Assembly (NCBI RefSeq): GCF_004803465.1
Contig: NZ_SRSF01000007.1
Coordinates: 1 to 64,000, forward strand
DNA: 64,000 nucleotides
Source: Neolewinella litorea
GTDB taxonomy: Bacteria; Bacteroidota; Bacteroidia; Chitinophagales; Saprospiraceae
Reading direction: 5' to 3'
Part shown: positions 8,679-17,095 of the stretch, piece after piece
Layout: each line of letters starts with the position of its first letter
How positions within the stretch are numbered: position 1 is the stretch's first letter
The notes under the pieces: model-generated
What the model saw: only the letters and a program-made list of their open reading frames with translations
Database searches by the model: none
What the model was told of the DNA's origin: nothing
Position numbers and translations under genes: made by a program

Positions 8679-11660
8679 ATGAAAAAGATAATTTACTCCC
8701 TGTTCACCCTGCTCTGGTGCGCCGCGGCCGTGGCCCAGACGACCGTCAGCGGCGTCGTCACCGGCGGGACGGAGCCCCTGATCGGGGTGAGCGTGCAGGT
8801 GGCCGGTACCACCACCGGTACGATCACCGACCTCGACGGCCGGTACGAACTCACCGTGCCCGCGGGCAGCGATACCCTTTCGTTCTCCTACATCGGCTTC
8901 ACCCCCCGCCTGGTGGCCATCCAGGGCCGGTCGACCATCGACGTGAACCTGAGCGAAGCCAGCGAGGTGCTGCAGCAGGTGGTGGTCATCGGCTACGGCA
9001 TCCAGCAGAAGGACGACCTCACCGGCGCGGTCAGCGTGGTGGAATCCGAGCAGCTCACCGACATCCCCACGCAGTCGCTCGGGCAGTCGCTGCAGGGCAA
9101 GGTATCCGGACTGCAGATCATCCCCGGCTCCGGGGCACCGGGGGCCGACGCGGTCTTCCGCATCCGCGGGGTGGGTACCCTCAACGACGCCAACCCGCTC
9201 TTCGTGGTGGACGGGATGATCCTGAACGACATTTCCTTCCTCAACCCCCAGGACGTGCAGAGCGTCTCGGTGCTCAAGGACGCCTCGGCCACCGCCATCT
9301 ACGGCGCGCGGGGGGCCAACGGCGTCATCATCATCAGCACCAAGCAGGGCGGCGGTGAGGGCAGCATCAACGTCAGCGCCTACACGGGCACCCAGGAAGT
9401 GGTGCGCACCATCGACCTGCTCAACGCCACCGAGTACGCCACCCTCATCAATGAGGCCGACGTGAACGAGGGCCGCCAGCCCCGCTTCGCCAACCCCGAG
9501 CAGTACGGGGAGGGCACCGACTGGCAGGACGTCATCTTCCAGCGGGCGCCGATCTACAACGCCCAGCTTTCCTTCATGGGGGGCGGCGACCGCTCTACCT
9601 TCAACCTGAGCGCCAACTACTACCGTCAGGAGGGCATCATTCGGGGTTCGGCCTACGACCGCTTCACCACCCGCCTCAACAACAGCCGGCAAGTGACCGA
9701 CTGGCTCAACGTGGCCGGCAACCTCAGTCTGGGCTACAACACCTCCGACAACATCAGCACCGGCAACATCCTGCTGACTGCCCTGCGCGCCGACCCCATC
9801 ACCGTACCGCAAGACGAGGACGGCAACTTCGGCGACGCCAGCGCCATCGGCAATACCGGCAACCCCCTGGCCTCCATCTTCTACAGCAACGACCGGAGCC
9901 AGACCTACCGCGCGGTGGGCAATGCCTACGCCGACGTCACCTTCCTGGAGGACTTCACCTTCCGCACCAACTTCGGCCTGGACTTCAACTACGACCGCAA
10001 CCGCAACTTCGTGCCCGCCTTCCGCGTCAGCGCCAGCCAGCAGAACGAGGAGAGCGACATCAGCGTCTTCAACGCCTACCGCCGCAACTGGCTGTGGGAG
10101 AACACCCTGAGCTACGCCAACAACTTCGGCGTGCACCACCTCGACGGGGTGGTGGGCCTCACCTACCAGGACAACTTCGGGGAGTTCATCCAGGGGAGCC
10201 GCGAGCGCCTGGTGGGCAGCGACCCCTCCTTCTACTACCTCAACTCCGGCGACGTCACCACCGCTTCCAACTCCGGCGGCGTATCCGGCGGCGACTGGGG
10301 ACTGGTGAGCTACCTCGGCCGCCTCAACTACGTATTCGACGGCCGCTACCTGGTCACCGTATCGGGCCGCGTGGACGGCTCCAGCCGCTTCGGCGCCAAC
10401 AACCAGTACGGCTTCTTCCCCTCGGTGGGCCTGGGCTGGAACGTCAGCCAGGAAGAATTCTGGAACGCCGACGGCATTATCAGCCGCCTGAAGCTGCGCG
10501 CCAGCTGGGGGCAGACCGGCAACGACCGCATCGGAGATTACCAGTACGTGCCCAGCGTAGCCAACGGACTGGGGGCCGTCTTCGGCAACAACCCCGTCTT
10601 GCTGCCCGGAGCGAGCCTGACGAGCCTGGCCAATCCCGACCTGCGGTGGGAGGAAACCACCCAGACCGACGTCGGCCTCGAGGTGGGCTTCTTCAACAAC
10701 CAACTGCTGTTTGAGGCTGACCTGTACCGTAAGGTGACCAGCGGCATCCTCTTCCGGGCGCCGATCCCGGATTACATCGGGGCCGATCCGGCCGTCCGCA
10801 ACGTAGCCGAGGTGCTGAACCGGGGCCTCGACCTCTCGGCCAGTTGGCGCGCCGGCACGGGCGCTCTCCGCTACAGCCTGGGCGGCAACGCCAGTTTCGT
10901 ACACAACGAAGTGCTGCGCCTTGACGGGAACACCGAGAACTTCTTTGGCGGCGGACTCGGCGTCGGCGGACAACTTGGCACCAACTCCCGCGTGGGCTTT
11001 GCCGCCGGTTCCTTCTACGGCTACGAACTCGACGGCGTCTTCCAGAGTGAAGAGGAGCTGAACCAGTTCGCCCAGCTCGGCAACCAGCAAGTCGGCGACC
11101 TGCGCTTCCGCGACCAAAACGGAGACGGGGTGATCACGGCCGCGGAAGACCGCGTAGTGCTCGGCTCGGCCATCCCGGACATGATACTGGGCATCAACGG
11201 CTCGGTGGCCTATTCCGGACTGGAGCTCAGTTTCGACCTGACCGGACAGTTCGGCAACGAGGTCATCAACGCCAAACAGATGGCCCGCTTCGGCGCCTAC
11301 AACTACGAGGACCGCTTCCTCGACCGCTTTACCGGGCCGGGCAGCAGCCTGACCGATCCCCGGATCACCATCGCCGGGCAGAACTTTGAAACCCTCTCCT
11401 CCCGTTACGTAGAGGACGGCTCCTACCTCCGCCTGCGCAACGTCACCCTGGCCTACCGCTTCGCCACTGACCTCACGGACCGGCTGCGGATGCAGTCGCT
11501 GCGCGTGTACGTGAGCGGCACCAACCTGGTGACCTCGCAGGAATACAGCGGCTACAACCCCGAGATCTACAACGGCTCCGTCTTCGACAACGGGATTGAC
11601 CGCGGAACCATCTACCCCATCGCCCGGACGCTGACCGCCGGCCTCGACATCACCTTCTAA
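8679..11660 (+). CDS. SusC/RagA-type TonB-linked outer-membrane transporter
   Basis: A 993-residue TonB-dependent transporter that would carry glycan oligosaccharides across the outer membrane with its SusD partner. It has a signal peptide (1-19, ending AAAVAQ), a carboxypeptidase-regulatory-like domain (about 23-98, VSGVVTGG...LIGVSVQV), a TonB-box/plug region with VVVIGYGIQQKDDLTGAVS (about 103-121) and the IYGARGANGVIIIST plug motif near 207-221. A long beta-barrel ends in an aromatic-terminal strand (LTAGLDITF). The length is typical of SusC. The susD gene follows after 11 bp. The ATG is 25 bp after the lipoprotein hydrolase stop. Confidence 0.96.
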   Translation: MKKIIYSLFTLLWCAAAVAQTTVSGVVTGGTEPLIGVSVQVAGTTTGTITDLDGRYELTVPAGSDTLSFSYIGFTPRLVAIQGRSTIDVNLSEASEVLQQVVVIGYGIQQKDDLTGAVSVVESEQLTDIPTQSLGQSLQGKVSGLQIIPGSGAPGADAVFRIRGVGTLNDANPLFVVDGMILNDISFLNPQDVQSVSVLKDASATAIYGARGANGVIIISTKQGGGEGSINVSAYTGTQEVVRTIDLLNATEYATLINEADVNEGRQPRFANPEQYGEGTDWQDVIFQRAPIYNAQLSFMGGGDRSTFNLSANYYRQEGIIRGSAYDRFTTRLNNSRQVTDWLNVAGNLSLGYNTSDNISTGNILLTALRADPITVPQDEDGNFGDASAIGNTGNPLASIFYSNDRSQTYRAVGNAYADVTFLEDFTFRTNFGLDFNYDRNRNFVPAFRVSASQQNEESDISVFNAYRRNWLWENTLSYANNFGVHHLDGVVGLTYQDNFGEFIQGSRERLVGSDPSFYYLNSGDVTTASNSGGVSGGDWGLVSYLGRLNYVFDGRYLVTVSGRVDGSSRFGANNQYGFFPSVGLGWNVSQEEFWNADGIISRLKLRASWGQTGNDRIGDYQYVPSVANGLGAVFGNNPVLLPGASLTSLANPDLRWEETTQTDVGLEVGFFNNQLLFEADLYRKVTSGILFRAPIPDYIGADPAVRNVAEVLNRGLDLSASWRAGTGALRYSLGGNASFVHNEVLRLDGNTENFFGGGLGVGGQLGTNSRVGFAAGSFYGYELDGVFQSEEELNQFAQLGNQQVGDLRFRDQNGDGVITAAEDRVVLGSAIPDMILGINGSVAYSGLELSFDLTGQFGNEVINAKQMARFGAYNYEDRFLDRFTGPGSSLTDPRITIAGQNFETLSSRYVEDGSYLRLRNVTLAYRFATDLTDRLRMQSLRVYVSGTNLVTSQEYSGYNPEIYNGSVFDNGIDRGTIYPIARTLTAGLDITF

Positions 11661-11671
11661 GGACCCTAGCT

Positions 11672-13135
11672 ATGCAAACCATGAAAACGATCATCACCTC
11701 TCTCTGCCTCGCGCTGCTGCTGGCTTCCTGTACCGACGTGCTGGACCGTACGCCCCAGGGCGAATACACGCTGGATAACTTCTTCCAAACCGAGGAACAG
11801 GCGGTGCAGTCGGTCAACGCCGTCTACAACCAGCTGCGGTCGTGGGAGACCCACGTCTTCAGCTTCATCGGCATGACCGATATCGTGAGCGACGACTCCG
11901 ACAAGGGCAGCTTCACCTCCGACGGCTTCTTCCTGGAAGAAATCGACCAGTTCACCTACACCCCCACCAACGTGGCCCCGGCCAGCGTGTGGAGCGGCTA
12001 CTACACCGGCATCTTCCGGGCCAACCTGGCCATCGAGAACCTGCCGGAAGTACCGGAAATTGACGAGCAACTGCGGACGCGGCTGCTGGGCGAGGCGCGA
12101 TTCCTGCGGGCCTATTTCTACTTCAACCTCGTGCGGTGGTTCGGCGACGTGCCCCTGCTGCTCGATCCCTTCCCGACGGACTTCGCCATCGCCCGCGCCC
12201 CGAAAGCTGAGGTGTACGCCCTCATCGAATCCGACCTCCAGGCGGCCATCGAGGCCCTGCCCGCGAGCTACGGCGGGGCGGACGTCGGACGTGCCACCAG
12301 CGGCGCCGCCCGCGCCATGCTGGCCAAGGTGGCCCTGACGCGCGGCAACTTCCAGCAGGCGGCCGACCTGTCGCTGGCCGTCATCAACAGCGGCCGCTAC
12401 GCCCTCTACCCCACCTTCGCCGGCATCTTCACGATGGACGGGGAGAACAGCAGCGAAAGCGTCTTTGAGGTACAGGCGGCCGCCTTCGAGATCGGCGGCG
12501 GCGGTACCCAGTACAACGAAGTGCAGGGCGTGCGCGGGGTGCCCAACCTCGGCTGGGGCTTCAACCGGCCCAGCGACGACCTCATCGCCGCCTTCGAGCC
12601 CGGCGACCCCCGCCGCGACGCCACCATCCTCTACGTCGGTGAGGTGCTGCCCGACGGCTCCGGCATCGTGGAGGGCGACCCCAACATCGTGGGTGAGCGC
12701 TTCAACCAGAAGGCCTACGTAAGCGACCACCCCGGCGGCAACGGCAACGGCCCCGGCAACATCCGGGTGCTGCGCTACGCCGACGTGCTGCTCATCGCCG
12801 CCGAAGCCCTCAACGAGATCGGCCGGCCGGAGGAAGCCCTGACCTACCTCAACATGGTGCGCGCCCGCGCCCGCGGCACCTCCTCGAGTGTACTGCCCGA
12901 CGTGACCACCACGAACCAGGCGGAACTCCGCGAGGCTATCTGGCACGAGCGCCGCGTGGAACTGGCCCTGGAACAGCACCGCTGGTTCGACCTCGTGCGC
13001 ACCGACCGCTCCTTCGAGGTGATGAAGCCCCTGCGGCCCAGCTTCACCCAGAACAAAAACGAGCTCTTCCCCATCCCCCAGACGGAGATTGACCTCAGTG
13101 AAGGCGCCCTGGTGCAGAATCCCGGCTACAACTAG
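11672..13135 (+). CDS. SusD/RagB-type glycan-binding lipoprotein
   Basis: A 487-residue SusD homologue, the surface lid of the SusC channel. The N-terminus MKTIITSLCLALLLASC is a lipoprotein signal; the ATG at 11681 gives the same signal with three fewer residues and is an equally good start. SusD hallmarks are DVLDRTPQGEYTLDNFF after the Cys, FLRAYFYFNLVRWFGDVPLL, and IWHERRVELALEQHRWFDLVR near the C-terminus, followed by NKNELFPIPQTEIDLS...QNPGY. It is the last gene of the PUL and is followed by a strong terminator. Confidence 0.97.
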   Translation: MQTMKTIITSLCLALLLASCTDVLDRTPQGEYTLDNFFQTEEQAVQSVNAVYNQLRSWETHVFSFIGMTDIVSDDSDKGSFTSDGFFLEEIDQFTYTPTNVAPASVWSGYYTGIFRANLAIENLPEVPEIDEQLRTRLLGEARFLRAYFYFNLVRWFGDVPLLLDPFPTDFAIARAPKAEVYALIESDLQAAIEALPASYGGADVGRATSGAARAMLAKVALTRGNFQQAADLSLAVINSGRYALYPTFAGIFTMDGENSSESVFEVQAAAFEIGGGGTQYNEVQGVRGVPNLGWGFNRPSDDLIAAFEPGDPRRDATILYVGEVLPDGSGIVEGDPNIVGERFNQKAYVSDHPGGNGNGPGNIRVLRYADVLLIAAEALNEIGRPEEALTYLNMVRARARGTSSSVLPDVTTTNQAELREAIWHERRVELALEQHRWFDLVRTDRSFEVMKPLRPSFTQNKNELFPIPQTEIDLSEGALVQNPGYN

Positions 13136-13160
13136 TCCTGCCCCACACCGCCATCCCCGG

Positions 13161-13202
13161 AGCGGGAGCGCAAACAATGGATTGCGCTCCCGCTTCTTTT
13201 TT
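13161..13202 (+). terminator. Rho-independent terminator after susD
   Basis: AGCGGGAGCGCAA pairs perfectly with TTGCGCTCCCGCT across an 8-nt loop, followed by TCTTTTTT. It lies 25 bp after the SusD stop and ends the PUL transcript. Confidence 0.95.
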
Positions 13203-13227
13203 ATGGCTGACTGCTTACCTTGGCAGG

Positions 13228-14007
13228 ATGCAACGTCGATCCTTCTCCGCGCCCCTGCTGGCGCTCTGCTTCCTCCTGCTGGCCACCGCTTCCCTGGAGG
13301 CCCAGCAATTCAAGGCCCTGCTGGTCACCGAGACCGCCGGCTGGCACCATCCTTCCATCACCGCCGGTATTCCCGCCCTCCAGGCCCTGGCCCGACGGCA
13401 CGAGTTCCAGCTCGACCGCCAGCAGCAGGCCATCCCGCTGAGCGACAAGGCGCTGGAGAACTACGACGTGGTGATCTTCCTGAGCACCACCGGCGACATC
13501 TTCACCGACGAGGAGCAGGCTGCCTTCGAGCGGTTCATCCAATCGGGCAAGGGCTACGTGGGCATCCACGCGGCCTCCGACACGGAGTACGAATGGCCCT
13601 GGTACACCCGCCTGGTGGGCCATATGTTCAAGATCCACCCCCGCAACCAGACCGCCATGCTTGAGGTCGTCGACCCCGACTTCCCCGGCCTCGAGCGCTG
13701 GCCCGAGCGCATGCTGTGGACCGACGAGTGGTACGATTTCCAGGAGGCCACCGTGGAGGACCTCAACTACATCCTGACGGTGGATGAGTCGACCTACGAC
13801 GCCAAGGTGAAGTGGGGAGAGAACGCCAGCGAGGGCATGGGTGATTTCCATCCCCTGGCCTGGTACCACGAGTACGACGGCGGCCGCGCCTTCTACACCG
13901 CTCTGGGCCACATCGACGATACCTACCAGGACGACTTCTTCCTCCAGCACCTCTACGGCGGCATCTACTGGGCCGCTACCGGGCACGGGTTGAAGACCAA
14001 AAAGTAG
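13228..14007 (+). CDS. ThuA-like domain protein, exported
   Basis: A 259-residue protein of the ThuA/trehalose-utilisation-like family (PF06283), which has a class I glutamine-amidotransferase-like fold. The ATG at 13228 is chosen because it starts the signal peptide MQRRSFSAPLLALCFLLLATASLEAQ; the longer frame overlaps the terminator. Family motifs seen are LLVTETAGWHHPSI, YDVVIFLSTTGDIF, GKGYVGIHAASDTEYEWPWY and the C-terminal GRAFYTALGH. In Bacteroidota such proteins often sit near carbohydrate genes, but the reaction is not established. It is transcribed after the PUL terminator, so membership of the PUL regulon is uncertain. Confidence 0.88.
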   Translation: MQRRSFSAPLLALCFLLLATASLEAQQFKALLVTETAGWHHPSITAGIPALQALARRHEFQLDRQQQAIPLSDKALENYDVVIFLSTTGDIFTDEEQAAFERFIQSGKGYVGIHAASDTEYEWPWYTRLVGHMFKIHPRNQTAMLEVVDPDFPGLERWPERMLWTDEWYDFQEATVEDLNYILTVDESTYDAKVKWGENASEGMGDFHPLAWYHEYDGGRAFYTALGHIDDTYQDDFFLQHLYGGIYWAATGHGLKTKK

Positions 14008-14035
14008 GCGGGGACGCGGGTGCCGGATCCGGCGG

Positions 14036-14674
14036 TCAATCGCCAAGCATCCGGAAGGCCTGGATGCCCGCCAGCAGCACGAATACCGACCCCACGATGA
14101 GGTGGAAGTGGCGGGTCACGTAGTGGGCGTGAGCATCGATCCACCTGGCCCCCCAGGCATAGCCGGACAGCATGGCCATGGCACCCGCGCCCGCGCCCAG
14201 CACGAAGGCGGTTTTGGACCAGACGGCGGGGTCCAGGATTCCGTCAGACATCAGCCAGCTGCCGATCGCGAAGTAGTAGGGAATGGCCAGGAAATTGACC
14301 AGGGCAACGCTGACCCCCTCGGCGTAGGGGCTGTCCACATGGCTCTCCTCCCGCTGCTCCTCGATGCTCTTTTCGCTGTGCTGCTCGCGGTACCACTTAA
14401 AGAAAAAATAGGCGGCCAGGAAGACCAGCACCGGGATGGCCCACCAACTCAGCAACTCGATGATGTCGGGGTTCTGCCGCAGATAGTTGGCCCCAATGAG
14501 GGCAATGGCCGCCTGCACGGTGAATACGGTAGTGATGCCCGCAGCGAAGCGCACCCCAGCCCAACGGCCCGCCTCCAGGCTGCAGGTGGCCACCGACATA
14601 TTGAGCATGCCCGGCAGCAGTACCGCCCCGACGGGGGAGGCAAAGCCCAGTAATAAAGCAGTCAGGTATTCCAA
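14036..14674 (-). CDS. LysE-type amino-acid exporter family protein
   Basis: A 212-residue inner-membrane protein with about six hydrophobic segments, of the LysE/RhtB translocator family. The N-terminus MEYLTALLLGFASPVGAVLLPGMLN matches the family's conserved first helix with the G.....PGP-like turn. A charged loop (REQHSEKSIEEQREESH) lies mid-protein before two or three further helices. The start appears to be TTG at 14674; no better ATG is seen at the N-terminus. It converges with the ThuA-like gene 28 bp away. The substrate cannot be read from the sequence. Confidence 0.75.
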   Translation of the reverse strand: MEYLTALLLGFASPVGAVLLPGMLNMSVATCSLEAGRWAGVRFAAGITTVFTVQAAIALIGANYLRQNPDIIELLSWWAIPVLVFLAAYFFFKWYREQHSEKSIEEQREESHVDSPYAEGVSVALVNFLAIPYYFAIGSWLMSDGILDPAVWSKTAFVLGAGAGAMAMLSGYAWGARWIDAHAHYVTRHFHLIVGSVFVLLAGIQAFRMLGD

Positions 14675-14764
14675 AAGCGGCGAAGTTCGGTTTGGCTACC
14701 AAACTGCCCGCGGCCGATTTGGTTGGTGGGTCCGCCGGGAGATACACGGTTTGTCCCCTACAAA

Positions 14765-14990
14765 CCACCGCGCCCCGTCTGAGCCGTGCCGTCGGGCCTG
14801 TGGCCCGCCGTATCCACCGTGAGCCGGCCGGTGCCTCCACACGCCGTGTGGAAGCGGGTTAAACACCCCCAAAGCTCTACGGTCATCCTCCAGGACCTCG
14901 GAGCGTCGCCCTAACCACCGCGCCACGTCCGAGCCGGGCCGTCGGGCCTGTGGCCCGTCGTATCCTCCCCAACCCGCGGCAAAGCTCTAA
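14765..14990. repeat. 150-bp hairpin repeat, copy A plus a partial tandem copy
   Basis: A unit beginning ACCACCGCGCC..CGTC holds GCCGTCGGGCCTGTGGCCC (hairpin GGGCC-TGT-GGCCC), CCACACGCCGTGTGG (a second hairpin) and TCCAGGACCTC..GAGCGTC. The unit restarts at about 14915 for roughly 70 bp, so it is 1.5 copies in tandem with a 150-bp period. Related copies lie at 15860-16041 and 16930-17092. Reverse-strand ORFs (VFNPLPHGVWRHRPA...) recur in every copy and are probably not real proteins. Unassigned DNA at 14675-14764 and 14991-15203 shows no gene. Confidence 0.85.
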
Positions 14991-15203
14991 GACTTGGATT
15001 CGACTGCCCAATAGACATCGCCAACGCAGTTCAACGTGACAAGAATTGACGGATGACTCTGTAAAAGCTACGGCTATAACTACGTTCGGGAGGAGCGGTA
15101 GCGGGGAGTGGCTCACCAGAGCGTCCGATCTGCGGTTAGCGCACCGAACTGCGCTTCTACCCTTTATGGGCTAACTTATCCGCTGGCCTCCAATTTATCA
15201 CCA

Positions 15204-15425
15204 ATGCCTACGGTGTTACATGAGCGTGGCTATCGCTTCCATTTTTACGCCTCAGATGGGGGCGAGCCGGCCCACGTTCACATCAGTCGCGGCAATGGCT
15301 ACGCCAAGGTTTGGCTCGAACCTTCGGTGCAAGCGCAGTATTTTTAAAACTACAAGGCCCGCGAACAGCGGGAGATCCTGGCGATCATCGCGGAAAACGA
15401 GGCCCTGCTAAAAGACGGTTGGTGA
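15204..15425 (+). pseudogene. DUF4160 protein gene interrupted by one stop codon
   Basis: From ATG 15204 the reading MPTVLHERGYRFHFYASDGG, then EPAHVHISRGNGYAKVWLEP, is a typical DUF4160 protein. A TAA at 15345-15347 interrupts it after QAQYF. The same frame continues NYKAREQREILAIIAENEAL and LKDGW before a natural TGA at 15423. DUF4160 proteins normally have exactly this tail, so a single substitution (most simply AAA to TAA) has truncated a 73-residue protein to 47. The downstream DUF2442 gene overlaps the natural stop. DUF4160/DUF2442 pairs are common and are suspected toxin-antitoxin-like modules; that role is inference. Confidence 0.8.
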
Positions 15426-15724
15426 CTTCTTCCAAAAATAAGTACGACACCCTGGAGCAAATAATTTTCGAGCAGGGTTTGCGGATCCTCGGCGTTCACG
15501 CTTATCAGGAGCTTAACCTGCTGTTGTTCGTACTCAACAACGGAAAAGTCCTACGTCGTAAGATCGACACCTTGGCCCGGCTGAGAGATGCGAATCAGAC
15601 GGTACTGGATAATTACCACCTAATCGCGGGCGGCGTGGGCGTACACTGGCCGGACGTGGATGAGGACTTGAGTCTGAAGGGACTGCTGAAAGCGGAGTTC
15701 TCCATGCAGGCCATGGCGGTGTAA
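15422..15724 (+). CDS. DUF2442 domain protein
   Basis: A protein of about 100 residues in which LNLLLFVLNNGKVLRRKIDT and GVHWPDVDEDLSLKGLL match the DUF2442 family. The GTG at 15422 overlaps the TGA of the DUF4160 gene (GTGA), indicating translational coupling; the frame upstream of it lies inside the DUF4160 gene. The N-terminal third (TSSKNKYDTLEQIIFEQGLR) is longer than in minimal DUF2442 proteins. Function is unknown; the pair may regulate itself. It lies between copies A and B of the 150-bp hairpin repeat. Confidence 0.8.
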   Translation: MTSSKNKYDTLEQIIFEQGLRILGVHAYQELNLLLFVLNNGKVLRRKIDTLARLRDANQTVLDNYHLIAGGVGVHWPDVDEDLSLKGLLKAEFSMQAMAV

Positions 15725-15859
15725 TCTGAAATCAGATGCAGGCCGACATATGGGGTTTCCAAACCACAAAAACCGCTGCCGTTGTTGGTAAGAGGTATCT
15801 CGCCCAGATGGTATGGGCTAAGAACCGGTAAGCGCTAATGTTTGGCTTGGCTTGATGCA

Positions 15860-16041
15860 CCGCGCCCCGCCGGAACAAACCACCGTGACACCCAACGGGC
15901 CGTCGGGCCTGTGGCCCACCGTATTCACCTTGAGCCGGCCGGTGCCTCCACACGCCATGTGGAAGCGGGTTAAACACCCCTAAAGCACTACACCTAACCT
16001 CCAGGACCTCTGAGCGTCCCCCCCAACCACAGCACCACGTC
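15860..16041. repeat. 150-bp hairpin repeat, copy B
   Basis: Contains GCCGTCGGGCCTGTGGCCC, the GAGCCGGCCGGTGCCTCC block, CCACACGCCATGTGG (one change in the second hairpin) and CCTCCAGGACCTCTGAGCGTC in the same order as copy A. It lies downstream of DUF2442 and upstream of the toxin-antitoxin pair. The flanks 15725-15859 and 16042-16284 show no convincing gene apart from a short reverse frame at about 16100-16189. Confidence 0.85.
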
Positions 16042-16284
16042 GGAGCCAACCACCGAGGCACGGAGGAGGCACGCGCCCAACCCGGCCTTTGCTATTCGGA
16101 ATTACCCTAATCGGCCAAACCCTGAATTTGACCTTGGAAATGAAAGCGTTGATGTGGTAGGGAATCTGCTGTCGCTGCTCTTCGGACATGGTGACGACGC
16201 CCTCCGAATGGGCCGTACAACTCATCAAAACACACAACCGTTATCTTTAGGGAACCCACTCATCGTCATTTCAACCCGACCATC

Positions 16285-16581
16285 ATGGACGCTACCGCTA
16301 CCAAAGACCTGCTGCACCTGCGTATCGAGCAGGCCGATGAGAAGCTACTGGCCGTACTGGCCGAGGTAACCGAGAGCCTGTTCCGGAACTACCAGCCAGA
16401 GGTGGTAGAAGGCGACGAACGGAATGCGGGTGAAATTCATGCGGTGCCAGCGCCCCCGTCGATGCGTAAGCGCATGAACTTGAAAGAGTCGTTGGCCGAC
16501 CTGAAGGAAGCCCAGGGGCAGTTCGAGTCGGGAGAATTCCTGAACTCCGAAGCGTTGGACAAAGAGATGGATAAATGGTAG
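16285..16581 (+). CDS. Putative antitoxin of a RelE/ParE-type pair
   Basis: A 98-residue acidic protein. The N-terminal part (LHLRIEQADEKLLAVLAEVT) and the C-terminal helix (ESLADLKEAQGQFESGEFLN then SEALDKEMDKW) resemble antitoxins that neutralise ParE/RelE toxins by wrapping a C-terminal helix around them. I cannot assign a named family. Its stop overlaps the start of the toxin gene by 7 bp, the classic antitoxin-first order. The pair sits between two copies of the hairpin repeat, in keeping with accessory DNA. Confidence 0.65.
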   Translation: MDATATKDLLHLRIEQADEKLLAVLAEVTESLFRNYQPEVVEGDERNAGEIHAVPAPPSMRKRMNLKESLADLKEAQGQFESGEFLNSEALDKEMDKW

Positions 16582-16904
16582 GGCAACCCTTCCGCGTCAG
16601 CTTCTCCCGCAAGTTTCGCGATCGCCTGAAAGAAATCTATGATTACACTCGGCGCAGCGCCTCCCCGGCGGTTGCTACCAAGGTCCTTAATGGTATACGG
16701 GAAGAGGCACAGAAGCTGGAAAAGCTACCGAGTAGCCGGCCGATCTATCCTGGTTCGGAACCACTGGAAAGCGAGGTCCGATACACAAGCGTATGGTCCT
16801 ACAAGATCATCTTTGAGGTTATTCCATCACAGATGTTGGTCCGCATCCTCACGATCCGCCACGACGCCGAGGATCCAGAGACAGTATTGGGAGACCTTGA
16901 ATAA
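16575..16904 (+). CDS. RelE/ParE-family toxin
   Basis: A 109-residue basic protein of the RelE/ParE superfamily. FRVSFSRKFRDRLKEIYDYT, then AVATKVLNGIREEAQKLEKL, PSSRPIYPGSEPLESEVRY and WSYKIIFEVIPSQMLVRILTI then RHDAEDPE follow the family's order, ending in the usual I.H.R-like strand (RHDAEDP). It is translated from an ATG overlapping the antitoxin stop. ParE members poison gyrase while RelE members cut mRNA; the sequence alone does not decide between them. Confidence 0.85.
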   Translation: MVGQPFRVSFSRKFRDRLKEIYDYTRRSASPAVATKVLNGIREEAQKLEKLPSSRPIYPGSEPLESEVRYTSVWSYKIIFEVIPSQMLVRILTIRHDAEDPETVLGDLE

Positions 16905-16929
16905 GGCCCACCTCTGTACCACACTAAAG

Positions 16930-17092
16930 GAAACCACGGAGGTGCACGGAGCAGCCGGGCCGTCGGGCCTTCGGCCCGCCGTTATCAACAGGAACCGGCC
17001 AGCGCTTTCACACGCCGTGTGGAAGTGAGTGAAGACACCCCAAAGCACCACGGCCAACCTCTCAGACTTCGGAGCGTCCCCCCACCAAATCG
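16930..17092. repeat. 150-bp hairpin repeat, copy C (diverged)
   Basis: The most diverged copy: GCCGTCGGGCCTTCGGCCC (stem GGGCC-TTC-GGCCC), then CACACGCCGTGTGGAAGTGAG, CACCCCAAAGCACCACGGCC and ACTTCGGAGCGTCCCCCCACC. Stems are kept although loops and spacers differ from copies A and B. It directly abuts the end of the SGNH hydrolase gene. Confidence 0.8.
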
Positions 17093-17095
17093 CCC

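Noticed and set aside
14696-14926. Reverse frames (VFNPLPHGVWRHRPA...) recurring in the 150-bp repeats as a protein family
   Set aside because: They recur only because the DNA repeat recurs. Stems are conserved rather than codons, and no start or neighbour supports translation.
16100-16189. A short reverse frame starting MSEEQRQQIPYHINAFISKV upstream of the toxin-antitoxin pair
   Set aside because: It reads like a protein start but runs into the repeat without a recognisable domain. It is at most a gene fragment, so it is not listed as a gene.
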